Shown piece after piece: positions 11,803 through 24,694 of a stretch of DNA of 64,000 bases. A program made the translations under genes and the position numbers. The DNA is from Anaeramoeba flamelloides (lineage: Eukaryota; Metamonada; Anaeramoebidae): contig JANTQA010000030.1 in the NCBI GenBank assembly GCA_027625915.1, positions 2,914,001-2,978,000 on the forward strand. Direction: 5' to 3'. The notes under the pieces are model-generated. The model searched no databases. It had not been told where the DNA came from and saw only the letters and a list, made by a program, of their open reading frames with translations. The stretch's first letter is position 1. The number at the start of each line of letters is the position of its first letter.

Positions 11803-13049
11803 AAGTTTAATTCAACAAAGAATAAACGAAAATTTAACTATTAATAATAATATTAGAAAAATAAAACCGAATAAATATATAGAACATAAAAAAAAAATTA
11901 ATTAATTTATCAATAATTATTTAAAAATTAAATAAAAAGGAATTAATTGCCATGTATTTAAGCACATCAAACATGTACACACATGTATGGATATACATAT
12001 AATTATAAATAACATCCAAAATACTAAAATTTAAATACATTATTATAATTATTAATTTTTTTTATGGATATTTTTATTATAAAAATTAATAGAGCTAAAT
12101 AATTTAAATTAAAAGTTTAATTTATTTTGTTTATGATTAAAAAAAGTTAAAAAAAATATTTTATATATTAATCCCATTTCTTCTTAAAATAAATATTTTT
12201 AAAAATCTCAATTTTTACTTTATTAATGTTCTTTGAATTGAAAATTAATCATCAGAATAAAAGCCAAATTACAATTATTCTGAAAATATCAGAATAATAA
12301 CAACAAAAATGGGTAATTGATATTTATAAATTGGAAATTGGAAAAAGATTGGTTTGGCTTTTGTGTAAAAAAATATTGTAATTAGTCACTCTATTTATTA
12401 ATCTGAAAATAAACAATAATAAAATTTTCGGAAATGAATATATAAATCTTTTGAAAAAAAACAGACTTTAGCTATAGTGATTATTTGAAAATATAAAATT
12501 TACATGATAAATAAAAATAAAATAGAATTTACTAAATTTTGTTGAAAAAGTTGAAAATATATATCTAATCAGATAGTTATATCATTTACTCTGGAAGTGT
12601 CCAACCTCAGAAAATAATCATAAAATCTTGATTTCTGAATTATAAAACAAAAAAATTATGAAAACATAAATCAGTTCGTTTGGTACTGTGGAGATATAAA
12701 TTTATCAGAATCAAATAGAAAAAAAAATAATCAAAATTTCTATATAAGAAACTATATGAAAAAGTTTTACTTAGGAAAAATACACAAAAAATCTTTAATA
12801 TAACTAATCAAATTTATCAAATTTATTACTCTTGTTAGGAATTTTTCATCAAAGCTCTTATGGTTAGAAAACTTAAGGTAATATAAAAAAGGTAATAATA
12901 AAAAAGTGAAGATAAAAAATACTTAATATAGTAATATATATATATATATATATATATAATCAGGTACATAATGGACCACTCTGTGTGTTACGGAATACCA
13001 ATCTATTAATCATAGATTGTGGAATTTTTATATGTAATCGATAATATTT

Positions 13050-13885
13050 CTATAGGGTTTTTGCACCAATTGTAAATTTAGGAGAAGTGTCTGTAGAGTG
13101 TTTAGCTCTTCCAGAAATCAAAAAGAATTAGAGGAAATTCTTAGTTTTTACAATTGAAGTTGAACCCTTCCATTTTAAATATCTTGTGTGTTTATATTTT
13201 CGGGTATTTCAAAGAAGTGAGTAAAATATTTGATTTTATTCAATTCTTTTTAATCCCGTAAAAACCACTGTTAGCCAATTTTTTAATTTCAAAAATAAAA
13301 CGAAAATTTATATAATTTTCTATTTATTTCTCAAACTAAAAAAAGCTAGACTCTTCGTGACAATGTAGCTTTTTTCTTCTGTTATTGATTTGTATAATTT
13401 ATAAATATTTTTAAGGAGTGTCTTCAAATGCCATAGAGTACCAGCTATTTTTTTAATATAAGAAATAAACCGAAAAAATTTGAAATTTTCAATTTATTTC
13501 TTAAATTAAAAAAAACCTAACCGTGGTTTTCCTAAAGTTTTATGTTTTATTTGTGAAATTTTCTAGGTTTTTTTGAGGTTTTCTATTTATTTGGAAAATC
13601 TATTGATTTTTGTTAGTTTTTTTGAGTTTTACATTTATTTAGAAAATCAATAGATTTTCTTTAGGTTTTTTTGCACTTTTTGAAATAAATCGAAAATTTA
13701 ATAAATTTTCTGATTTATTTCAAAAATTAAAAAAAACCTAGAACACTTCACTAATAAAATAGAAACCCTCAAAAAACCTAGAACACTTCAAAAATAAATA
13801 GAAAACTCAAAAAAAACCCAACTAAAATCAATTGATTATACAAATAAACAGAAAACTCAAGAAAACCTAACGACATTTCCAACTG
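13050..13885. repeat. array of short palindromic units, family P copy 1
   Basis: Units of about 80-90 bp are built as imperfect palindromes: a T-run arm (TTAGGTTTTTTTGAGTTTT-like), a central ATTTTCTGATTTATTTC-like core and a complementary AAAAAAACCTAG arm. Several are placed in tandem or nested, for example 13660-13745. Related arrays lie at 19618-20225 and 49618-49860, and GTAGAGTGTTTAG near 13094 matches the GTAGAGTGTC tags of those arrays. No coding potential. Confidence 0.7.
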
Positions 13886-13989
13886 AGACTATTTTCTAAA
13901 TTTTTAATTCTGAAATTTTCTAATTTATATTTCTTTTGTTTTAAAATTTTTGGAGTACCAATTAATATTTTCTGATTCTTTTTCTCTAA

Positions 13990-14650
13990 ATGTGAGATAA
14001 TTAATTAATTCACCAAAATGGCCAATTTTTAACTTTTGAATTAACTTAAATCTTCCTTTATATATCGTTATTCTTACATAATTAATTTTTACTTCTGTTT
14101 TATAAATAAACCTTGTAAATGAGGGTTGATTAATAAAAAATTTCTACTTTTTTTATTAATAAAAATATCATTATCTTTACAATAAGTTTTTAACAAACCA
14201 AATATTTCTAATCCATTTAATAATTGGGTATATAAAACAGCTTTAAAAAACTGAAACTTAATCAATAAAAAAATTTTTGTTGTTAAAAGATATTGATTAA
14301 TTTTTTAAATTTGGTCTTAACTTTTTCTTGGTTTAATTTTAGATGATTCTTTTTTTATCTAGCCAAATATCAAGATATAAAATTTTCTTTGGAATTAAAA
14401 TTTTTTTATTTTTATCATTGTGTTGGATTCATATCGAAATCTCTTATTATTTTATATATTTTTTGTAATTGAAAATTGGTTTCTATTAATGATCCTTTCA
14501 TAAGTAAAATCAGATCATCAGTAAATATTTGGACATGTAATGCTAGTGATTTGATTTTTTCCAAGAGAAAATGAGTAATAAATCCAAATAATATTGGAGA
14601 TAATGAATCCCCCTGATAAATACAATTTCCTTCTTTTGAAAAAAAAAGTT
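13990..14650 (-). mobile_element. LINE reverse-transcriptase remnant, copy 1
   Basis: Read on the minus strand from about 14640, the translation gives a non-LTR RT signature: YQGDSLSPILFGF, then QIFTDDLILLMKG (the catalytic-box region, with TDD in place of the usual ADD). Further along come a thumb-like segment with LLNGLEIFGLLK and the block FLLINPHLQGLF. Several stops and frame changes separate these blocks, so it is inactive. The 5' portion (endonuclease, fingers) is absent, as usual for truncated LINE copies. Related remnants are at 40680-41700 and 53980-54560, all on the minus strand. Confidence 0.75.
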
Positions 14651-15558
14651 TATTTCATCAAAGATATTTAAAAAAATACAAAAAAATTTCATTGAAAACA
14701 TTTAAATTAAACAAACAAATTTTTTACGAGATTCCAATAATCAACCCTAAATTTTTACCAAAAAAAAAATACAATAACTTGTAAATAATATTCACAGATA
14801 ATATAACACAAAAAAATTCATTTTCTGATTTTGAAAAAGTCAAAAGTAAGTTTTGGATAAAAAAAAACTAATCAATTGAGTTATGTGGTCAAAATTGATC
14901 AATCAGTCAGTCGATTAATATCTCCAAATAAAACACCTTTGAAAATTAATCCTTAGGAAATGTAGGATCTCTATTTTCTAGATAATATTTGAACCAACTT
15001 TCGGCATAGATCATATTAAAAGCTTAAAAATCACTTTTGAAAAAAAAATAATTGTGTGAATCATTTTTGGAGAGATACTTTTCGGATTATTTAAAGTTGT
15101 TTGTGACAAAAAAAAAGTTAAGTCTTCAAATACTTTTTTCACTTAACCCAAAGACCGAACACACTTACTACACAAAACTCAACTACAACCTCAACGAGTG
15201 TATGGTTTCAAAATTCATTTTCCAAGAGATAGAAGAAAGGAAATGAGATATAAAAGATAATTTCCACTTGAAAAAAAAAAAAATTACATTAACTCAGGTA
15301 TCTTCACAACCCAAAAAAAAGATGTGACATGGGGAAAACATATCAAAAAGGTGAAATTAACAAATAAAAACAAAAAGGAAAGAATTCATTCGTTATCATT
15401 TTTTTAATTTTTCAGACTTTTGGAATATTTTACTTGATAATACCTTTTCGTTAATCTTCCGTTTTATGAGCAAGTTTCCTAAAAAAATGTTTGTTGTTTA
15501 CATTTGATTTTTGTTTGTGATACCTTTCTTCCAAAGATCTTTTAATTTCTTTTCCAAT

Positions 15559-18500
15559 GTCAATTAATAAACACCAAAAAAAGAACAAAATTCGTTAAAA
15601 AATTAAGTGATACAGAATTGCTTGTGAGAGATGCTACAAAAAACGAAGACTGGGCAACAGACACCCAATTGCTCGCAAAAATTGCAAGTTTAACATATTC
15701 AAGGTATTGAAAAAACCCTTTTTTCCTTGTCTTGATTTGTGATCATTTAATCACCTGATTCTTTTTGTTCTTTTTTCTTTTCATTTGTTCTTTTTTCTTT
15801 CCAATTGTTTACACCAATTCAAACTTTTTGTGATGATTCCCCAAGCTCAAAATGTTTAAAGATTATGAACCAAATTTCCATCCGTTTAAATGAGTCGGTA
15901 AAGCACTGGAGAAGAATATATAAAGTAAATCTCTTTTCTTTTTTTCTTTCTGTAATTTCTCCTTTTGATGAGCAACATCAACACAGTCTTATTTGAATCA
16001 GATTATTATAAAGCTACAAACACAAGGAATTTATAAGACTGACATCGCACTGGTTTCGTTTGTTATCTGATTTCTTTTTCGTGCTCTTCTAAATCCCACA
16101 AAGTTATTAAAATTAGAGAATATGAGTTAAGATACAATTTGACTAGATCCACGAGACAAAATCAAAAAAACTCTTCCACAACCAACAAAGAATTCAAAGA
16201 GTGAACAAAAAACAAAAACGAAATTTATACAAACAAAGCACCTAAATCGAAATCCTTTTTCATTCGAATTGTTTTTTTATTTTTTTTTTTTTATTTTATT
16301 ATTTTTTCTCTCTTTAAAAAAAAAATTAATTAGGCACTAGATCTTGTCGAGTACTTACTTCGCCATGGAAACGAGAATGTTATTGAATATGTAAGAAAGC
16401 ATATCCAAGAAATTAGAACTTTAGAGAAATTTCAGCACATAGTAAGAGGGATCGATCGAGGGGAAAATATAAAAAAAAAAGCCATTTTGATTGTTGATTT
16501 GCTACATAACCAAAAAAAACTTCGTCGTGTGAGAAAAAGAAGTCGTAAAGTTCAAAATACTTCCGCTGTTTCTTCTGAAACTTTTAGCAAAAGTAAGTTT
16601 TATCAGAATTTTTTGGGTTTTTTTTTCAAAATTACTGTTTGATTGTTCACTTGTTTCTTTTGGTGTTTCTCAATCAAAAAAAAATTTTGAATCATTTTAA
16701 AGCTTTTAATCAAATATTTTTTTTTAACATTGAAAATATTTAATAAGTAAATTCAAAATACTTGGGTTCGGTTTTGGTCTGTGATTCTTTTTAATTTCAA
16801 GACAATAGACAAAAACAAAAACAAATACAAATATAAAGACAAAGTGAAAAATTTTTCCGATTTAATCTTTTGATAATCTCAATGTAGTGCTCGAAGCGTA
16901 CAAACCCATAACCTTAATCTGACAAAAGCAATTGTTAAAGACTGGAGAAAATTTATTTTAAGTGTCAGTTTTGAAATTTTGTCGTAAGAAAAATAACATT
17001 CTTAATCACAATTTGCGAAAAAAAGTGAAATGTGGAAAAAAAGTTTATACATTATTTTTAATTGGGAACATTGGTTGACAATGAAAAAGTAAGATCTATA
17101 AATAAAATAAAAAATAATTAAATAAAAAAAAAATGGAGGATTCAACACAATAAAAGTTTTTATAATACTACCTTTTCGTATTATGGGTTTTTTCTTTGAT
17201 TGATCACTTTTTAAAAAATTTGTCCAAATATTTGACTATTTTTGAGAGAAAACCTTGAAAAATCATACAAAATACTCAAAAATGGAGAATATTCAAATTT
17301 TTTCAAACACATCCTAAATATTGCTGTTTAATTGTCACTTTTTCGAGTTTTGATTTATTTTTATCATGAAAGGAAAAAAGCATCTTAAATGTTCCAAAAT
17401 CTTAAAAAAATTTCATCCTTCTATTGTTATTGGTTATTTGTTCTTTTTTAAAAGTAAATTGGGATTTTAAAAATCATTAAATATTAACAAATTAAACAAA
17501 AAGAATATGTACAATAATCACTCCTTATCTAATTTAAAATTTTTTTTTTGTGAAATATATAGTTTTCGTTTAAAAAGAATCTTTATTTAATTATTCCTAA
17601 AAAACTCTAAAAAAAATTACTTTAAAGAATTTTTAAAATTAAAATTCCTCAGAAGTAGATTGTTAGATTAGATTATCATAATTCAAAAGTGGTTTTTATT
17701 ATTGAATTTTAAAAAGTATATTTTGTGTAAATTTGACTTTCTCTTTTTTTTTTGTTCTTTTTTTCAAAAACAAAGTAAATTGCAAAAAAATTGGATTATT
17801 TTTATTTATTTTGAAAACAATTAAGATTTTTTTTTCTTCTTGAAAAGAAAATTAAAAATTTATCTGAAATATCAATAATTAGCAATATTAAACAACAAAA
17901 ACAGAAAGAAAAAAACACCATTATTAGTTCATTTTTAATGATTTTAGACTTTTTCAAAAAATTTGAATATTTTCCATTTTTGAGTATTTTCAACGTTTTT
18001 ACAATTTCCTTTTTGAGATCTCCAAAACTACTCTTGAGATTTTGAGAACAAAAGTAGATCTAAATTGAGTTTATTGATTTGATTGATAATAAAATATAAT
18101 GAAATTATTCTTTGGAGTTAATTTGCTTATTCTTTTATTAATTGATTTTACTTTTCATTTTTGGTTTTCGGGTTCTATTAAGGTTATCCAATTAAAAATA
18201 ATGTTTAACTTTTTTTCCTGTTTCACCTTTTTTCACAAATGGTAAAATGAATTTTATTTTTAAACCTTTTGAAGATTTATTAATCATATCAGAACATACA
18301 ATGGCCGTTTAAAACACACTTGAAATTAATTGCATTTTTCATTGAATAAATTTGAAATATTATTAAATTCAAATTTTTTTTTAATCTTACTAAATTTTCT
18401 TATGTTTCAGTAATCTTAAAGAAGGACCGAGTGTATCAAAAAAAAAACAAAAAGCAATAAATTGTTGAAGCATTTTTTAAAAAAATCCGTTTCATTTAAC

Positions 18501-21500
18501 TCTATTCAAAAATAAAAAGTTATATTTAGAGTTGACTATTGTTATATTTTTATCCAATTATTCAATTTTTACCTTTTTAAAAATAAGATTCATCTCTCCG
18601 AAACTTATAATGTACCCACTTTAAATGAAAAGAGAATTTTTTTAAAAAAATCTTGAAAATCATTCTTTAGATTGCATAAAAATTTAATATTTAAAAATTA
18701 TTCCATTTTCTTTAAAGAATCGATTTTGCAAAGCTTGGTATTATTGGCAATACGCAAAAAGGTGCAAATTATCCAAAAATTAACAATTAGAAATAGTAAA
18801 TAAGTAACATTATCCATTTTTAGACAGCTCAAACCTTTGAATACAATTTTTTATTACATATTTTGACTTATGGGATTTAACTCAATCTTAATACATGGGT
18901 ATATCAACAATATTCGAATTTTAATGATAAATCAATAATTTTGTGATTAAATTATTTTTTCATGATATGTAGATTATCACCAATTGTTTTTTTTTTTTTT
19001 TTTTTTGATAATCGAACTATTTGCTATAATAATTTAAAACTCGCAATAATGGTCAAATTTGCAATAATCAAAAAAACGTTCCAAAAAATCGAGAAAAATT
19101 TTTTTAGTATTTTAATTTTATGCTGAAAAAAATGACTTTATAAATTTAATAAATATTAAAAAATATGTAAAAATGTTGTAATAGGTGCTTTAGTTATTTA
19201 TATTTTTTTGTTAAAAAATAAGAAATGTAACATAAAACTTTATTTTTTATAGAAGGCAAAGACATTTTCTGAAATAATTGATAAATTTATCAAAATTATT
19301 TTAATAAGTGAAAAAATTTAAAAATTCGCTATATTCGGCAAAACTCCGGATAATCTCATTTTATTCATAAAAAATTATTTTCATGAATTTCTCTACTATA
19401 TCTTTTTAATTCATTATCTCTCAAAATATTTGAGTGGAAATTAAAATGTTTATAAAAATATTTCCTTAACAATGTTTTTTTTTTTTTTAAAAAAAAGAAA
19501 ATATCATATCTTGGTTATACTTATCTCTTTTGATTGGATAATAATTTAATTATTATTTGAAAAATAAACTTAAAAAAATATAAAATAATTTTTGGAATAA
19601 AATTTCTCAATTTTTTTTTTTTTATTTTGAAGGGAGAAAATTAATTTTCTCTTATAACCGTTAGGTTTTTTTTAATTTTTGAAATAAACAGAAAATTTTC
19701 ATAATTTTTCGGTTTATTCCAAAAAGTAAAAAAAACCTAGGACACTTTTTGTTAGGTTTTCCAGAATTTAAAATAATAGAATAAAATCTTTGATTTTTCT
19801 CAATTCTTTTGAATTCTGGAAAACCGCCGTTAGCTTTTCTTGAGTTTTCTGTTTATTTCGAAAATCAATAGATTTTCGTTCGGTTTTTTTTACTTTTAGA
19901 AATAAACAGAAAATTTATTTAAAATTTTCGGTTTATTTCCAAAATAGAAAACCTCAAAAAAACCTAGAACACTTAACTAATAAAACAGAAAACCTCAAGA
20001 AAAGCTAGGCACTTGACGGCACTCTACGGACACTTTCGTTCGGTTTTTTTTAATTTAAGAAATAAACTGAAAATTTCATAAATTTACTTTTTATTTCTAA
20101 AATTAAAAAAAAACTGCCGTTAGCTTTTCCAGAATTCAAAAGAATTGAGCAAAATCAAAGATTTTTCTCTATTTTTTTCAAAATTTTGGAAAAGATAGGC
20201 ACTCGATGACACTCTACGGCACTTCCTTAAACACAGAATTTATTTTGGGTTTTTATCCATAGCTAGAATGTAAGCAAGATTACCGCTAATTGGATAGCTT
20301 TTCTTTAAAAAGTGAAAATGAAAAGAAATAATTATTTAGATAAAAACAAAAAAAAGAGAAAGAAAAAGAAGGAATGAAAGAGAGTAAAAAAAATAATAAA
20401 AAAAGCAAAAATTTCATTTAAAGTTTTTTTTTTATTGCCCCAAATGTTGAGTGTTGAATGTGTTGGTGGTTGTTTCCTTTTTTGATGATTATGTCGAAAT
20501 TTTCTTGATAACCAAAATAATTTAATTTTCTCAATTGACTATTCTTATTCTAAAAGTTACAAAAAGTCATCATGATGTAATTCCAAATCAAATCACAGAA
20601 ATCGTAAAAACATGAAAAATAGGATTGTGCATCCAAAAACCCACTGATTTTCAGAGAAATCATCTGTTTGATGTATTTATTTGACTTTTATAAACGATCA
20701 AACTTGGAATAAGAAATGGAACATAATTCTTCACAATTTATTATGTGGATCCAATTCTTGAAAGCGTACCCACAACTCACTCTATTGAACAGTATCGCTT
20801 ATTAAAAGTTTAATTTAGTCACATATTTACTAATTTAGTAATGGCTACTTTAAAGAGAAAAAAAATAAATTCAATAGAAAAAAAATAAATTCAAGAGAAA
20901 AAAAAATATAAAATTTTTCAAATTAAAATAACCATTATGAAATTATTATCATTGTAACAATTATTATAATATATTATCAATAATAATAGAAAACATAAAA
21001 CATAACTTAAACAAAAAAACTAAGGATATAAATAAAAAACAAGAAAAAGATGATACAGAAACCGAAACTGAAACTGAAACTGAAACCGAGACCGAAACGG
21101 AAACGGAAAGCGAAAGCGAAAGCGAAATTGAAAACGAAAGTGAGAATGAAGAAAAAAAAAAAAAAATTGAAGAAAAATTTGAAAAAAGTTTTGATCAAAT
21201 AAATCAGGAACTTGAAAAACAAAAAGAAATTGAAGACGAAGATTCATTTGACGAAATAACCAACGAGGGAAAGCAATCTAAAAAGGTAGTAAAGCAAAAC
21301 AAATATCAAGAAAAATTAATTGACCTTTTTTCATTTGAAGATAAAAGTACATCTAATTTAAATTCTAACGTTTCTGAAATCAAAGTTAATAATACAACAT
21401 CCCAAAATAATTGGTTTGGGGTACAGCAGGATCTCTTTACAACAAAGCCATTGGAAAACAAAATGCAAAACGCAAGTATTAATAATAGCACTAATACTAA

Positions 21501-22548
21501 TAAGGTTGTGGGTAACACTAATAATAATAATTTCCAAAGCCAATTTCAAAATGAATCAAATCAAAATGATTTGTCCATTTTTGATCCATTTGGCTCACAA
21601 TTTAAACCTAATACAAGACAAAGCCCATTTAATCAACAAAAAAATCAGAAGAGCCAAGATCCTTTTAAACACGATACATTCAATCAAAAAGGCAATACAA
21701 ATAACCAAGATCCTTTTAAACAGGATTCCTTTAATCAAGGGAAAAATCAGAAGAGCCAAGATCCTTTTAAACTTGATACATTCAATCAAAAAGACAACAC
21801 AAATAACCTTGATCCTTTTAAACAAGATTCCTTTAATCAAGGAAAAAATCAGAAGAATCAAGATCTGTTTAATCAAGATCCTTTTAAACTCGATACATTC
21901 GATCAAAAAGACAACACAAATAACCAAGATCCTTTTAAACAGGATTCATTTAATCAACAAAAAAATCAGAAGAGCCAAGATCTGTTTAAACTCGATACAT
22001 TCAATCAAAAAGACAATACAAATAACCTTGATCCTTTTAAACAAGATTCCTTTAATCAAGGGAAAAACCAAAACAAACAAAATTCCTTTCAGGAAGATCC
22101 TTTTAAACTCGATACATTCAATCAAAAAGACAACACAAATAACCTTGATCCTTTTAAACAAGATTCCTTTAATCAAGGGAAAAACCAAAATAAACAAAAT
22201 TCCTTCCAGGAAGATCCTTTTAAACTTGATACATTCAATCAAAAAGGCAACACAAATAACCCTGATCCTTTTAAACAAGATTCCTTTAATCAAGGAAAAA
22301 AGCAGAAGAATCAAGATCCCTTCCAGGAAGATCCTTTTAAACTCGATACATTTAATCAACAAGGCAATTTTACTATTTCAACAAATAATGGGAGAAAAAA
22401 TCCAAAAGAAACCTCAAGTGATCCTTTTTCCCAATTGAATGATGTGTTTACTAATTCAAAATCGCAAAATACAAAAAAAAACATAAAAGTACAACAGCAA
22501 TTATATGAAAATTCATTTGATGATTTTTTTGAAACAAAAAAATTTTAA
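15559..22548 (+). CDS. epsin-like protein: ENTH domain plus DPF-repeat tail
   Basis: Exons are about 15559-15703, 15846-15924, 16334-16592 and 20990-22548; all junctions are GT-AG and phases close. The first three encode an ENTH domain: SDTELLVRDATKNEDW, KIASLTYSSSKCLKIMN, KHWRRIYKALDLVEYLLRHG and EIRTLEKFQ align in order with epsin helices. ENTH domains bind phosphoinositides and bend membrane at clathrin-coated pits. The last exon starts with a (Thr-Glu)n acidic tract, has a clathrin-box-like LIDLF near 21316, then about 15 DPF motifs in tandem repeats. DPF/DPW motifs bind AP-2 appendages. The only nearby ATG (15559) is one frame off the ENTH frame, the shift falling at a seven-A run near 15580. 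Either that run is one base too long or the start lies in an unseen upstream exon. Intron 3 is 4.4 kb and full of repeats. About 640 residues, typical for an epsin. Confidence 0.85.
17011..18240. mobile_element. TIR element, family B copy 2, interrupted
   Basis: The flanking parts (about 17011-17246 and 18010-18240) match 2613-3092 in order, for instance GAGATCTCCAAAAC near 18015 and AACACAATAA near 17147. Outer ends AAAAAAAGTGAAATGTGG and CACCTTTTTTCAC form inverted repeats. The body is split by the nested insertion at 17247-18009. Confidence 0.7.
17247..18009. mobile_element. nested 763-bp insertion with 8-bp target duplication
   Basis: TTTTTGAG occurs at 17239-17246 and again at 18010-18017, exactly bracketing DNA that is absent from the uninterrupted family B copy at 2613-3092. 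Close to the ends, AAAATACTCAAAAATGGA at the left is repeated inverted at the right as TCCATTTTTGAGTATTTTC, so the insert has subterminal inverted repeats. Eight-base target duplications are typical of hAT transposons. No transposase is encoded, so it would be a non-autonomous derivative. The superfamily call is an inference. Confidence 0.7.
19618..20225. repeat. array of short palindromic units, family P copy 2
   Basis: It begins with a block (GTTAGGTTTTTTTTAATTTT, AATAAACAGAAAATTTTC, then the inverted complement ending AAAAAAAACCTAGGAC) that is almost the same as 49640-49735. It continues with further palindromic units separated by the tags GCCGTTAGCTTTTC and GGCACTCTACGG. The array lies in the epsin intron. 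Confidence 0.75.
21655..22360 (+). repeat. coding minisatellite encoding DPF repeats
   Basis: The repeat unit of roughly 105-130 bp encodes variations of DPFKQDSFNQGKNQ and DPFKLDTFNQKDNTNN, and runs about six times in frame with the epsin-like protein. Because the unit keeps the same frame throughout, two other frames also stay open for over 100 codons each. These are shadows. Copies differ by in-frame insertions such as NKQNSFQE, as expected from unequal exchange. Confidence 0.9.
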
Positions 22549-24694
22549 AAATTATCAAAAAAAGATTTTTTTTTTTTTTTGTTTTTTGTTTTATTTTATT
22601 CTATATTTTATTTTATTCATTTTTTTTTTTTTTTTTTTTTTTTTGATCTTAAAAATAGTGTTTCTCAGGATTTTCAATTTAAACTAACCTATCCTATACA
22701 ATTGTGTATTTTCAATGATTCGTTGTTATTTGTATGAAATCCATTTGATTTGGATTTAAAAATGTAATTTTTATTTTTAATATTTTTTCAGAATATATTT
22801 TTATTATTATTTTTATTATTTCTCTATTTTGAAATCTATACAAAAAAATAAATTATAAAAACTCTAAAGAATTTGATTTTTTACAACTTTTGTAAATTTT
22901 TTTTTTTTTTTTTCATTTATTCTAAGATTGTGCACTATAATCATCATGTTTGTTTTTGGTTTTCTTGATTATTTCTTAAATTATATAAAAATTGAAATCA
23001 AATGAAAAATCAAAATATTCCACACATTTAAAACAGTTCAAAGAATCGCAATATTACAATTTTATGTAATTTGGAAATAGTTTTGATTTTTCTAAAATAT
23101 GAAAACATTTTTTTCTTTTTAGTTATTTGTTTTAAGTTTCATTTTTTGAATTATGTTTTCATTTTATTTTTGGTTGTTAGACATACTCATAATAATACCT
23201 AGAATCGAAAAAACTGGAATATTTTTTTACCACTTAAAAATATTTTTTGATGAATTTCGAAGAAACCAGAGTGTTCCGAGAGAAATGTTTATTGTAAAAT
23301 AAAAAGTTTACTTGTTAATATTTTTTTTTGAATTTACTTTTTTAAACACTATGAAGAATTTTTTGTAACTTTTTAGTAAATTTTAGTGTGATAGTACTTG
23401 TTAGAGTAAATATCTGAGTATAAAAACGTATAGTTAAGTAATTGTTTTGAAATATAAGTTGAATTTGTTCTGGGTATGGTTGGATCTTTTTTAACTATGT
23501 TGTATACTGCGCTGGGTTAGATTAAATAAATTTCTTTTATGGGGGGGGGGGTAGAAAGTTAAAGATAGTTTGGCTTGTATTTCCTTGGGTAAGTCACATG
23601 TATGTATGTATACTATTAGATATTACTCGGTTATTTTTTGGATTATATTTAAGATTTCAAAATTATAAGTAATTATACAGAATTAGGAAAAATCTTTACA
23701 AAGGAATTTTCTCCCCTTTTTGGATAACATTCAGAAATGATTAGAAATATTATAGTTATAATAGAGAGCAATTCTTTTCAAAGAAAAGAGTTAAATATTA
23801 TTCCCCTAAATTTGCAATTTTTCACATTTTATATTTTTTCAGACAAAAAAAAAAAAAATTCTCTAATAATATCAATTTTAACCATTAAATCGAGTTTATT
23901 GACACTAGAGTTTCTTTAAAGTGGTTTAAAAAAAATTTTTTTAGTCACTAAAAAATTTTTCAAGTATTTTGCATTTTTGGGTATTTTTGAGTATTTTTGG
24001 GGGTATTTAATAGATATTTATTTTTTTTCTTCTACATATTCTGGTTCATTCCATCTATACAAAATTTTCAAATGATTGATCCTGGGGTTACATTAGAGTT
24101 TCTTTAACTTCAAACACCTTAATAAAATTAGTCAATAATATCTAATATTTGAGTGATGAATATCTGTTAATGAATTTCAACAAATTTACCAATAGCTTTA
24201 TTTCTTTTTGTACGAATCACAAATTTTTTTGTTTTTTTATTTATTTTTGATATTTTTTAATTTTTGACTTATGAGTCTTGTAATTTATAATCCATATTGT
24301 GGTTTTGTTTAGATTATTATAATTTAGTATTTCCAAGATAACTGTTTTTAAATTATTATTTTTTTTTTTCAATTTGTAATTTTCTTTTAAATATTTTTGA
24401 ATTGTAGTTTATTTTAAGATGATATATTCATTTAGAAATAAAGAATTGAAGATTTGTTTTTATCATACCAATATTTTTTAAAAGTTTATTTAGAAAGGTT
24501 TAAGCCAATTGTACTAAAACTTCTTGAAAGTGTGAGTTATACAATTTGAGTAAAATTTATTTCAAAACTTTTAAAAATCTTTCTTTAAAATAGATCTTTT
24601 TTTATTTCCTCCTTTTGGAAATAATTTTTTAGTTTTGATAAGAGGTGAATGTTTGTATGATATACTTCGGTATAATCATTTTATAATTAAAGTC

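Larger units (their letters stand above)
8808..12402 (+). repeat. left arm of 3.6-kb inverted duplication
   Basis: The whole segment reappears as its reverse complement at 54825-58444. Similarity starts abruptly at about 8808 (TTAAAAACGAACTTTATTC) and stops abruptly at about 12402 (CACTCTATTTATTAAT). Where compared by eye, exons are almost identical and introns differ by a few indels and rare substitutions. The exception is 10547-10948, which has no counterpart in the other arm. The arm carries the complete GPN2-type gene with about 290 bp upstream and 600 bp downstream. Confidence 0.95.
12403..15558. other. intergenic region between GPN2 and the epsin-like gene
   Basis: It contains a TA microsatellite (12934-12958), a palindrome-rich repeat array (about 13050-13885) and a LINE reverse-transcriptase remnant on the minus strand (about 13990-14650). 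A 64-codon ORF at 15052-15246 (+) has no recognisable domain. No other gene was seen. Confidence 0.6.
16593..20989 (+). other. 4.4-kb intron 3 of the epsin-like gene
   Basis: It starts GTAAGT and ends ATAATAG. The donor leaves one base and the acceptor supplies two, so exons 3 and 4 join without a missing exon. Inside are TIR element family B copy 2 with a nested insertion (17011-18240) and palindrome array P copy 2 (19618-20225). No ORF with coding character was seen. Confidence 0.75.

Noticed and set aside
15052-15246. 64-codon + ORF upstream of the epsin-like gene
   Set aside because: No recognisable domain and I could not join it in phase to the ENTH exons, although an upstream epsin exon cannot be excluded.
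21416-22438. 340-codon open frame overlapping the DPF repeats, plus long minus-strand frames at 21595-21927 and 21946-22362
   Set aside because: They arise because an in-frame minisatellite keeps all frames open. Only the DPF frame extends upstream through the acidic tract, the clathrin-box-like motif and a valid acceptor in phase with the ENTH exons.
23541-23551. Run of 11 G's considered as a quadruplex or regulatory element
   Set aside because: A single run cannot form the usual four-run quadruplex. It may be a sequencing or simple-repeat oddity.
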